DNA of 34,178 nt, from the NCBI GenBank assembly GCA_022842465.1, contig JALHPN010000088.1, positions 1 to 34,178 of the forward strand, written 5' to 3'. Below are positions 24,272 through 31,176 of this stretch, piece by piece. A model generated the notes under the pieces. That model was not told where the DNA came from, searched no databases, and worked only from the letters and a program-made list of their open reading frames with translations. Position 1 is the first letter of the stretch, and each line of letters opens with the position of its first letter. Source of the stretch: Polyangiaceae bacterium. GTDB taxonomy: Bacteria; Myxococcota_A; Polyangia; Polyangiales; Polyangiaceae. Position numbers and translations under genes: made by a program.

Positions 24272-24718
24272 GTGCGCCCCGCCGCGCGTCCCTTCACCCT
24301 CGCGTGCGGCGCCGTCGTCGTCACGGCGCTCGCGGGGGCGTGCAGCGACGCGAAGGAGCGTCCGCCCGCGGCCCCTCGGGACGCCGGCGTCGACGTCTCC
24401 ACCGAGGTCGTCGTCCTCGACGCCGGCGACGTCGCGGACGCCGGAGCGCGCTGCGCGCTGCCGGCCTCGTTCGGCTCCACGAAGTGCAACGAGTGCGTCG
24501 CGACCCACTGCTGCGCGCCGCTCGCCGCGTGCGCGGCAGACGCCGCGTGTCGCGCGCTCCGCGACTGCAACCTCCCGTGTCTCGACGCGCCCGACGCGCC
24601 CGCGTGCTCGCGCGAGTGCCGCGCGAAGTACCCCGACGACGGGCGGCTCTGGTACGACATCGAGACGTGCTGGACGTTCAGCGACCCGTGCACGTTCCAC
24701 TGCGCCATCAGCCCGTGA
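24272..24718 (+). CDS. Lipoprotein with myxobacterial Cys-rich (CxxCxxxxCC) domain
   Basis: From the GTG at 24272 the product has 148 residues with its lipobox at LAGAC (Cys24). After an Asp/Ala/Val linker comes a compact disulphide-rich domain: CNECVATHCCAPLAACAADA, then CRALRDCNLPC and CSRECRAKYP. Such C-x2-C-x4-CC-x5-C repeats are frequent in exported proteins of Polyangia by my recollection. The start is five bases after the preceding stop, indicating tight coupling. A longer upstream reading would overlap the previous gene. Function unknown. Confidence 0.75.
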   Translation: MRPAARPFTLACGAVVVTALAGACSDAKERPPAAPRDAGVDVSTEVVVLDAGDVADAGARCALPASFGSTKCNECVATHCCAPLAACAADAACRALRDCNLPCLDAPDAPACSRECRAKYPDDGRLWYDIETCWTFSDPCTFHCAISP

Positions 24719-24728
24719 ACGTCGTCGG

Positions 24729-26135
24729 ATGACGAATCCCCTCGAGCTCGCGCCCGTCCTGCCGGGAGAGACCTTCGCCGGCAAGTACCGGGTCGAACGC
24801 GTGCTCGGTCACGGCGGCATGGGCATCGTCGTCGCCGCTCGCCATCTGGAGCTCGAGGAGCGCGTCGCGGTGAAGTTCCTCCTCCGGAAGGACGATCCGT
24901 CCGCGGTCGAGCGCTTCATGCGCGAGGCGCGCGCGTCCGCCAAGGTGAAGAGCGAGCACGTCTGCCGCGTGTACGACGTCGGGAGACTCGAGTCCGGCGA
25001 GCCCTACCTCGTCATGGAGTACCTCGACGGGCTCGACCTCGCGGACAAGCTCCGCGCGTCGAAGCGGCTCCGCGTCGCCGACGTCGCCGGATGGATGATC
25101 GAGGCGTGCTCCGCGCTCGCGGACGCGCACGCGCTCGGGATCGTGCATCGCGACCTCAAGCCGGCCAACGTCTTTCTCGCGCGTCGTTCGGACGAGACCG
25201 CGGTCGTGAAGGTGCTCGACTTCGGCATCTCGAAGATCGAAGGCGCGCACGGGATGACGTCGACGTCCGCCGTGATGGGCACCCCCGTGTACATGTCCCC
25301 CGAGCAAGTCGCGTCGTCGAAGGACGTCGATCACAGGACCGACATCTGGAGCCTCGGCGTCATCATGTACGAGCTCGTCTCGGGCAAGCAGCCCTTCCGC
25401 GGCGACTCGCTCATCCAGCTCAGCGTCCGGATCCGCGAGGCCGACGTCGAGCCGCTCGCGAGCGGCGAGGCAGGCTTCGACGCCGTCGTCGCGAAGTGCC
25501 TCGCGAAGGAGCCCGCCGAGCGATGGTCGAGCGTCGCCGAGCTCGCGTCTGCGCTCGCGCCCTTCGCGGGCGGGGCCTCTCGGGCGCTCGCCGTCCGGGC
25601 GGCGCGGACGCTGACGACCGCGAAGAGCGCGCTCGCGGAGACGATGCCCGACGACCGGTCTCCGTCGCGGCCCGACCCGGAGGGAGGGCAGGCGACGCTC
25701 GAGCCTCTCAGCACGGCGCGGCGCCCTTCGCTCTCGCGTCCGGCGTCTCGCTCACCGCGGCTCGCGATCCTCGGCGTCGCGGCCTTCGTGATCGGGGGGG
25801 CTGCCGTCGCGAGGCTCGCCGCGTCCGCGCCCGAGAAGGGAACGGAGACGAGGACGCTGGGCGTCGACGTGGAGGCCGAGCCTGCGCTCGCCCCGTCGTC
25901 GGCCGCCGCGAGCGCCGAGCCGCTGCCGAGGTCGCCTTCGCCTCCGAAGGCGCCTGCCGACGCTCCCGCGCCCGCCCGCCTCGTCGTCGCGAAGCCCGCC
26001 GCGGTCGCCTCCGCCGGGGTGGTCGTCGTGCCCGACGCGGCGCCTCCGCCCGCCTCGGTCACGCCTGCGGAGGCGACGAGCGTGAACGTGAGGAAGGCTC
26101 GACCGCTCGATCGCGACGACCCCTACGGCCCCTGA
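24729..26135 (+). CDS. Membrane-anchored Ser/Thr protein kinase
   Basis: The 468-residue protein has an N-terminal kinase domain at about 19-280: glycine loop VLGHGGMGIV, Lys49 in VAVKFLL, HRDLKPAN at 140-147 with catalytic Asp142, DFG at 164-166 and MSPEQ at 189-193. All key residues are intact, so it should be active. A Ser/Pro-rich linker precedes a transmembrane helix at about 343-364 and a Pro/Ala-rich extracytoplasmic tail without PASTA or other sensor domain. Thr phosphorylation would create ligands for FHA domains such as that of the 22190 regulator. It is separated from the preceding lipoprotein gene by ten bases and is likely in its operon. Its 3' end overlaps the protease gene on the other strand by 77 bases. 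Confidence 0.93.
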   Translation: MTNPLELAPVLPGETFAGKYRVERVLGHGGMGIVVAARHLELEERVAVKFLLRKDDPSAVERFMREARASAKVKSEHVCRVYDVGRLESGEPYLVMEYLDGLDLADKLRASKRLRVADVAGWMIEACSALADAHALGIVHRDLKPANVFLARRSDETAVVKVLDFGISKIEGAHGMTSTSAVMGTPVYMSPEQVASSKDVDHRTDIWSLGVIMYELVSGKQPFRGDSLIQLSVRIREADVEPLASGEAGFDAVVAKCLAKEPAERWSSVAELASALAPFAGGASRALAVRAARTLTTAKSALAETMPDDRSPSRPDPEGGQATLEPLSTARRPSLSRPASRSPRLAILGVAAFVIGGAAVARLAASAPEKGTETRTLGVDVEAEPALAPSSAAASAEPLPRSPSPPKAPADAPAPARLVVAKPAAVASAGVVVVPDAAPPPASVTPAEATSVNVRKARPLDRDDPYGP

Positions 26136-27264
26136 GCGTCGCGGCGAGCGCGGCGAGGAGGCAGAGGCCGGTCGAAGGGGACGTGCCGCCCGGCGAGGTC
26201 GTGCACCCCCGCTCCGGCGCAGGCAGGGCCGCGCGTGGCAGGCAGAGGCCCGCGTCGCAGCGGTCGGCCGCCGAGCAGCCTGCGTCGTCGACGCAGCGCG
26301 TGGTGCAGCGGAAGGAGCGCCTTTCGTCGCGTGATGCGCAGGCCGCCCGCTCCCCGCACGACGGATCGTCCTCGCCGCGACACAGCTCGCCGGGGCGTGG
26401 GGAAGGAGGGAAGAGGTCGGTCGCCCAGGCTGGAGCGGGCGCTTCCGTCGTGGCCGCGTCGAGGACCGTGCGCGCGATGAGCCAGGCCCAGAGGTCCGTC
26501 CGCTCGAAGACGCCGAGCGTGCAGGAGGTGCCGAGGGCGCCGAGGTCCCCCCGCGAGAGCACCCCGAAGACGACGTCGCGATCGGACGCGCGGAGGGCAC
26601 CGCCGCCCGAGTCGCCGCGGCAGGGGCCGCTGCCGCTCGTGATCTCCCGCTCGCTCGTGAAGTCTTCGTCGCCGTCGCAGCGGAAGCCGGGCCGTCCGCG
26701 GACGCAGCGGATCGGGATGTCGAAGCGGCTCCGCCTCGTCCCGAGATCCGACGCGCGGGGATCGGTCACGCCGAACGCGGCGAGGCCGAGCACGCGTTCG
26801 TCGACGGCGCGCATCAGCTCCGCCTCGTCCGTCACGGGCCTCGCGGGCGTCGCCTCCGAAGGCGCGGCGGGCTCGGCCAGGACGAGGAGGGCGATGTCGT
26901 CGCCGCAGAGCGACGTCGACTCCGGGACCCGCACGTCACGGACCTTCTTCCAGTTCGCCCCGTCGCCGCTCCACGGCGACAGGTTCGCCCAGACGTCGTC
27001 GATCTCGGCGGGGAGCGGGCCGAGCGTGGCGTCGCACGCGCGCGCGCCGGGGACGACGGACGTGAAGCAGTGGCGGACCCCGAGGACGACGTTGGTGCTG
27101 ACGAGGGTGCCGGAGCAGACCACCGCGCGTGCGCCCGGCGAGCCGCGCGCGATGGCGACGGCGTGGGTCGTCACCCGGTCCTCCTGACCGCCCTGGACGG
27201 CGACGGCGGCGCGGGTCGCGAGCGCGATCGAGGTGGCGAGGGCGACGGCGACCCACGCCTTCAC
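26059..27264 (-). CDS. Trypsin-like (S1) serine protease with MYXO-CTERM-like tail
   Basis: The product is 401 residues from GTG 27264, with a signal peptide (ALATSIALATRAAVA). The S1 chymotrypsin fold shows His in LGVRHCF, Asp in CGDDIALLVL and Ser in PCRGDSGGGAL, a complete triad. The C-terminal half has Cys-rich linker segments. The end has a Gly-Cys motif (ERGCTTSPGG), a short hydrophobic stretch and an Arg cluster, the MYXO-CTERM sorting-tail pattern, but 17 further residues follow. The start overlaps the stop of the upstream gene (GTGA at 27261-27264). It is the last gene of a four-gene operon. Secreted and probably surface-retained protease. Confidence 0.88.
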   Translation of the reverse strand: MKAWVAVALATSIALATRAAVAVQGGQEDRVTTHAVAIARGSPGARAVVCSGTLVSTNVVLGVRHCFTSVVPGARACDATLGPLPAEIDDVWANLSPWSGDGANWKKVRDVRVPESTSLCGDDIALLVLAEPAAPSEATPARPVTDEAELMRAVDERVLGLAAFGVTDPRASDLGTRRSRFDIPIRCVRGRPGFRCDGDEDFTSEREITSGSGPCRGDSGGGALRASDRDVVFGVLSRGDLGALGTSCTLGVFERTDLWAWLIARTVLDAATTEAPAPAWATDLFPPSPRPGELCRGEDDPSCGERAACASRDERRSFRCTTRCVDDAGCSAADRCDAGLCLPRAALPAPERGCTTSPGGTSPSTGLCLLAALAATLRGRRGRRDRAVEPSSRSRSSPPQA

Positions 27265-28889
27265 GGCGGGCACACGAAGGACCCGGTCGTCTGCTTGGTC
27301 GCGGCGGACCAGCGCACGGTCGGCACGTTTCGGAGAACGATGGTCCCGTCGGGCTCCTTCCCGAAGCAGAAGAGGCCCATGTCGCTCGCGATCTCGCCGG
27401 TCGCGGTGTTCCAGTCGAGATCGGTGTAGATGCCACGGATGTCGATGGGGCCGTTCCGGAGCGCGCTGATCGCCGTGTTCAGCGCGGGGCCCGGGCCGAG
27501 ATCGAACGTCGGCCCGCTCACGAGGCTCGGAAAGCCGGCCGAGATCGTCGGCCCGTCGAGCAGCGGCTGTCCGGTGCGCGCGGCGATCGCGAGGGCGAGG
27601 GCGTAGAGCGCCTCGTATCCGCTCGAGTTGCCGTTCGCCGCCTCCTTGTAGCTCGCTCTGTAGCTCGACTCGTAGCGCGCGAGGTTCTGCCGTCGCGCGT
27701 CGGTGAGGAAGGGGTGGGTCCCCGAGACTCGCGCCCGGAGCGCGTCATCGGCGAGGACCTGTTGGAACGGAGCCGCGTCGTAGGAGATCTGCGTGAGGAC
27801 GTAGTAGGGGCGCGGCGCGGACGGCGCGAGCGCGCCCTCGATGCGCGACAGGTGGTAGGTCGGGAAATCGGAGGCCATCGCCGCGATGACGATGTGGGGC
27901 GCGAACGCGGCGATCTGGCTCGCGGTCCCGTCGTAGTCGACGAAGTCCGTGCGCGGATCGGGCGTGCGAATCGGGAGATAGCGGGCGCCGTTCCCGAGGA
28001 CGTCGACCCCGTTGAAGGCGAGGACCTTGGGAAGCTCGTCGAGGAAGTGCCTCTGCGCGGGCGCACCGTCCACGAGGACCGCGACGCGGATGTCGCCCGG
28101 CGTCTGGGCCTTGATCTGCGCCTCGAGCTCGAGGACGCGGGACGAAACCAGGGCCGCGTCGCCCGCGAGAGGCGGCAGGATCCGCCAGACGCGAGCGTCG
28201 GGCGGGATCGGCGCGAGGCAGTCGGAGCAGACGACGGCGGTCTTCTTCTCGGCAGCGAGGGCTGCGACGTTCGCCATGTCCTCGTCCCAGCCTACGATGA
28301 CGGCGGAGGCGCCGACCACGTCCGTCAGGTGCGTGAACATCGCCTTCGCCTCGTCCGGGTCCCCCCGTGAGTCGCAGTGCAGGACGGCGATGGGACGCCC
28401 GGAGGTGCCGCCGACGAAGAAGCCCTGCGGCGCGCCGGTGTCGATCTCCTCCGAGGCGAGGTCGATGGCGCGGAGGAGGCGCTTGCTGTAGGGGCTCTCG
28501 ATCGAGCCGAGCTTCTGCTTCAAGTGCAGGGGGAGGAGCGAGCCGACGACGATCGCGTTCGGGTCACGCCACTTCCCCGTGATCGCCGGGCATCCGTCGA
28601 TCTGCCACGGGACGCAACCGCTCCCCGCGCGCTTGCACACGGACGCCCGCCCGCTGTTCGCCTGGGTGCAGACGTCGGTGCTCGTGCACGACGCGCCGGC
28701 TTCGTCGCTCACGGTCTGCGGCCGGAGCGCGCAGAAGCCCTGATCGCAGATGCGCCCCGAGAGCGCCGGACTCTCGTCGCAGTCCGCGTCGGTGGAGCAC
28801 TGGACGCGGTCTGCGGTGTTCACGAGGAACGAGCAGCCGGCCGCGACGAGCGCGGCGGCGAGGACGGCGGCACGCGCGATCGAGCTCAC
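27261..28889 (-). CDS. Lipoprotein with type-1 periplasmic-binding (Leu/Ile/Val-like) fold
   Basis: The lipoprotein has 542 residues with lipobox VAAGC (Cys19). A Cys-rich insert (about 30-95, with CSTDADC, ICDQGFC) is followed by a type-1 solute-binding domain (about 110-540). Its segments include IVVGSLLPL at the start, RRLLRAIDLASEEI-like helix (here KRLLRAIDLASEEI), AVIVGWDEDMANVAAL and a long alpha/beta region. No ABC permease or ATPase gene is adjacent, so it may act as a ligand sensor or scavenger rather than a transporter component. Position after the TPR/PEGA gene (four-base gap) and before the protease supports an operon with a LuxR regulator at its head. Confidence 0.82.
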   Translation of the reverse strand: MSSIARAAVLAAALVAAGCSFLVNTADRVQCSTDADCDESPALSGRICDQGFCALRPQTVSDEAGASCTSTDVCTQANSGRASVCKRAGSGCVPWQIDGCPAITGKWRDPNAIVVGSLLPLHLKQKLGSIESPYSKRLLRAIDLASEEIDTGAPQGFFVGGTSGRPIAVLHCDSRGDPDEAKAMFTHLTDVVGASAVIVGWDEDMANVAALAAEKKTAVVCSDCLAPIPPDARVWRILPPLAGDAALVSSRVLELEAQIKAQTPGDIRVAVLVDGAPAQRHFLDELPKVLAFNGVDVLGNGARYLPIRTPDPRTDFVDYDGTASQIAAFAPHIVIAAMASDFPTYHLSRIEGALAPSAPRPYYVLTQISYDAAPFQQVLADDALRARVSGTHPFLTDARRQNLARYESSYRASYKEAANGNSSGYEALYALALAIAARTGQPLLDGPTISAGFPSLVSGPTFDLGPGPALNTAISALRNGPIDIRGIYTDLDWNTATGEIASDMGLFCFGKEPDGTIVLRNVPTVRWSAATKQTTGSFVCPP

Positions 28890-28893
28890 CGGC

Positions 28894-29778
28894 TCACCAC
28901 GACGCGACGAACGCGGGGACGCCGGGCTTCGGCTTGCCGCGGAGGGTGAGCCAGAGAGAGATGCCGCCGGCGACGATCGCCGAGCCGATCAGGAGATCGG
29001 TCGTGAGCGCGAGCGCGTCCGCACGGTCGCCCTGCTTGTCGAGGTCGACGGCGGCCTGCTGGACGGAGCCGCTGAACGGCGCTCCGCGGCGCTCCTCGAA
29101 CGTCGAGTAGGCGTCGTTCGCCGCGATCCCCGTCACCACCGCGCCGGTGGCGAGCGCGCCCGTCACGATCCACCCGACGAGAGCGGGCGTGCCCATGCCG
29201 CGGTCGTCGACGACGACCTCGCGTCGCATGGGGACGAGCTTGACCTCGACGACGGTCTCGTCGCCCCCGGCCAGGCGCACGATGCGGGTCTGGCTCTCGT
29301 AGCCGGACTTCGTGACGACGATGCGGAGCGCGCCCGGCTCGACGGGGAGCTTCACGGCCGGCGCACGGACGACCTGATCGTTCACGAAGACGTCCGCGTC
29401 GACGACGTTCACCTGGATCGTGACGGTCGCGACACGGCCGGCGAGCGCCGTCAGATCCTTCTCCACCTCCGCGCGTCGCTCGGGCAGGATGTCCGCTCCG
29501 CCTTCGTCGAGGTAGCGGCGCAGCGCGCGCTGGGCCCGGGCGTACTCCCCGAGCTGCGCGTGGATCTGGCCGATGTTGTAGAGGAGCTTGTAGCTCGGCG
29601 CGATCTCGTAGGCGCGTTCGAGCTCGACGAGCGCGAGGCGGAAGTCCCCCTCGTCGTAGAGCTCGAGCCCGCGCTTCACGCGCGCCCGCGCGTCGTCCTC
29701 CGCGTCTGCTCGGGCGGGGAGCGCCACGGCGGAGACGGTCAAGGCGAGCGCGAGGACGAGGAGCGAGCGGGCCTTCAC
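28894..29778 (-). CDS. TPR/PEGA-domain membrane protein
   Basis: This protein of 294 residues has a signal peptide (VLALALTVSAVALPARA) and TPR-like helices (about 25-100, ALVELERAYEIAPSYKLLYN and GEYARAQRALRRYL). A PEGA-type beta domain lies at about 112-180 (VDADVFVNDQVV, GALRIVVTKSGY). Two C-terminal hydrophobic helices sit at about 195-220 and 255-275. PEGA/TPR proteins are common envelope components in myxobacteria, where they bind cell wall or proteins; the exact partner is unknown. The GTG at 29778 overlaps the LuxR stop (GTGA at 29775-29778), so translation is coupled. Confidence 0.85.
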   Translation of the reverse strand: MKARSLLVLALALTVSAVALPARADAEDDARARVKRGLELYDEGDFRLALVELERAYEIAPSYKLLYNIGQIHAQLGEYARAQRALRRYLDEGGADILPERRAEVEKDLTALAGRVATVTIQVNVVDADVFVNDQVVRAPAVKLPVEPGALRIVVTKSGYESQTRIVRLAGGDETVVEVKLVPMRREVVVDDRGMGTPALVGWIVTGALATGAVVTGIAANDAYSTFEERRGAPFSGSVQQAAVDLDKQGDRADALALTTDLLIGSAIVAGGISLWLTLRGKPKPGVPAFVASW

Positions 29779-30368
29779 CGCTTCGTCTCCGTCCACTCCA
29801 TGAGCGCGACGAGGCCCGTGCGGCTCCGGACGCCGCACGCGCGGTAGAGGGTGTGGAGGTAGATCTTCACGGTCGACTCGGACAGGCGGAGCTCCCGTGC
29901 GATCTCGCGGTTCGTGAGGCCCTGCCGCACGAGGAGCGCGAGCTGGAAGGTCCGACGCGTCAGGGCGTACCGCTCGTGGAACGCGGTGTAAAGCCGGTCG
30001 TCCCGCCGCTGCTCCTCCCGGATCCAGAGGAGGGCCGCGACGCCCGGGATCCCGTGGGCGGCGGCGACGCGGAGGTGGAGGGCGCCGCCGCCTCTCGCGA
30101 TGCGCGTCGAGACGGCCGGGACGCCCGCATCGCGCCACGCGACGAGGGCGGCGTCGAGGGGGCCATTCAGCTCCTCCCGGCCGCTGCCCCGGCGCCCGAG
30201 CAGCGCGCAGGCGCGCGGGCAGGCGAAGACGACGTCGTCCCGCTCGTCGACGGCGACGAGGCCGTCTCCCGTTCGCGCCACCACGGCGACGAGCAGGGCG
30301 CGGAGGGCACCGGCGTCGAGCCGGGGCTCGGAGGCAGAGCGCAGGCCGAGCGTCATCGGTCCGAGCAT
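29775..30368 (-). CDS. PAS-like LuxR-family regulator
   Basis: The 197-residue product has an N-terminal PAS-like domain (about 20-125, GDGLVAVDERDDVVFACPRA and ALHLRVAAAHGIPG). A C-terminal LuxR HTH (about 140-190) follows, with GLTNREIARELRLSESTVKIY and LYRACGVRSRTGLVALM. It is likely a ligand-responsive activator of its own operon. The start may be at 30368 or at the second Met (30356), because a predicted -24/-12 promoter puts the transcription start near 30370. It heads the operon that runs to 26059. Confidence 0.85.
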   Translation of the reverse strand: MLGPMTLGLRSASEPRLDAGALRALLVAVVARTGDGLVAVDERDDVVFACPRACALLGRRGSGREELNGPLDAALVAWRDAGVPAVSTRIARGGGALHLRVAAAHGIPGVAALLWIREEQRRDDRLYTAFHERYALTRRTFQLALLVRQGLTNREIARELRLSESTVKIYLHTLYRACGVRSRTGLVALMEWTETKR

Positions 30369-30381
30369 GGCGACCCTACGA

Positions 30382-30396
30382 GCATCCGCCGTGCCG
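30382..30396 (-). promoter_or_regulatory. Candidate sigma-54-type -24/-12 promoter (minus, variant)
   Basis: GGCACGGCGGATGC (minus strand, 30395 to 30382) keeps GG-N10-GC spacing, with AT in place of TT at the -12 box. The predicted start near 30370 is just ahead of the LuxR start codons. The GC element at 30436 is 40 bases upstream. Confidence 0.45.
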
Positions 30397-30435
30397 CGTC
30401 CGGGCGGCTGGTACGTCCGTGGCTCGCGGGAGACG

Positions 30436-30472
30436 GCGCGCGCGCGCGCAGCGCGAGAGGTGCGCGCGCGCG
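30436..30472. promoter_or_regulatory. Paired alternating-GC element, copy 3
   Basis: A 14-base alternating tract (30436-30449), a 12-base spacer (30450-30461) and an 11-base tract (30462-30472). It lies between the divergent LuxR and 30613 genes, 40 bases from the minus-strand -24/-12 motif and 81 bases from the plus one at 30554. Confidence 0.55.
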
Positions 30473-30552
30473 GATCGCACGGGGTGATCCCGCTTCGGGA
30501 TCCGGAGGCCCTGCCGAGCCACGACGAGCCCGGAATACTCGACGGACGACGC

Positions 30553-30568
30553 CGGCACGGCGCTCGCA
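30553..30568 (+). promoter_or_regulatory. Candidate sigma-54-type -24/-12 promoter
   Basis: GGCACGGCGCTCGC (30554-30567) has exact GG-N10-GC spacing. The predicted start near 30579 precedes the ATG at 30613 by about 34 bases, with GGAGAA at 30602-30607 as ribosome site. Confidence 0.5.
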
Positions 30569-30612
30569 GGTCCTCTTCCCAGGAACCTCTCACCGCCTCT
30601 CGGAGAACCGCC

Positions 30613-31104
30613 ATGAAGTCCCGTCGTCGTCTCGTCTCGCTCCTCCCCTTCGCCGCCTCGCTCGTGGCGCTCGCGCTCGTCGCCTGTGCGGCGCCCGTCG
30701 ACGAGGAGGCCGGGGACCAGGGCGCGGCCCAGAGCTCTCGAGAGACGTCACGCGAGGCGGGGGCCCCCACGCCCTCGAAGCCGGCCGCGGAGCTCATCGC
30801 GCTCGGCAAGTACGTGGATCCTTCCAAGGGCGTCCTTCTCGTCCGGGGCCGCGCGTCGGAGGACAACCTGCTCGCGAACCAGAGCGGGCTCGCCGTCGCC
30901 TACGGAACCCTCGGCGATGACGGTCGAACCCTCCGGACGCCGGAAGGCGACGTCTGCGGGGCGTACACGCTGAGCCAGGTCCCAGGTCGCTTGACGGTCG
31001 ACGTCCTCTGGCAGGCCGAGGGCTCGGTCGCGCGCGATCCCGAGATCGCGAAGGGCTGCATGGAGCTCGAGGGCACCTACGAGATGACCGAGTCCGGGGA
31101 GTGA
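30613..31104 (+). CDS. Lipoprotein of unknown function, CAAP type
   Basis: The product is 163 residues. The signal ends in ALVAC (Cys25) with CAAP and an acidic linker (VDEEAGDQGA). The mature domain of about 110 residues is mixed alpha/beta, with a lone Cys pair (GDVCGAY and KGCMELEG) that may form one disulphide. No named family. The promoter region shares the paired GC element with the divergent LuxR gene. The next lipoprotein starts 72 bases downstream and may be separately transcribed. Confidence 0.78.
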   Translation: MKSRRRLVSLLPFAASLVALALVACAAPVDEEAGDQGAAQSSRETSREAGAPTPSKPAAELIALGKYVDPSKGVLLVRGRASEDNLLANQSGLAVAYGTLGDDGRTLRTPEGDVCGAYTLSQVPGRLTVDVLWQAEGSVARDPEIAKGCMELEGTYEMTESGE

Positions 31105-31176
31105 CCGTCAGGGGGCCCCCCTGCGAAAGGAAGATCGAAGGCTCCCGTCGCGTAGGTACGCGCGGAGTCCTTCCCC

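Noticed and set aside
24729-26135. PASTA-type kinase
   Set aside because: The region after the transmembrane helix is Pro/Ala-rich and low in complexity with no PASTA pattern.
31111-31120. GGGGGCCCCC palindrome as a terminator of the 30613 gene
   Set aside because: Perfect but loop-less; it has no T-run and cannot form a normal RNA hairpin. Probably compositional.
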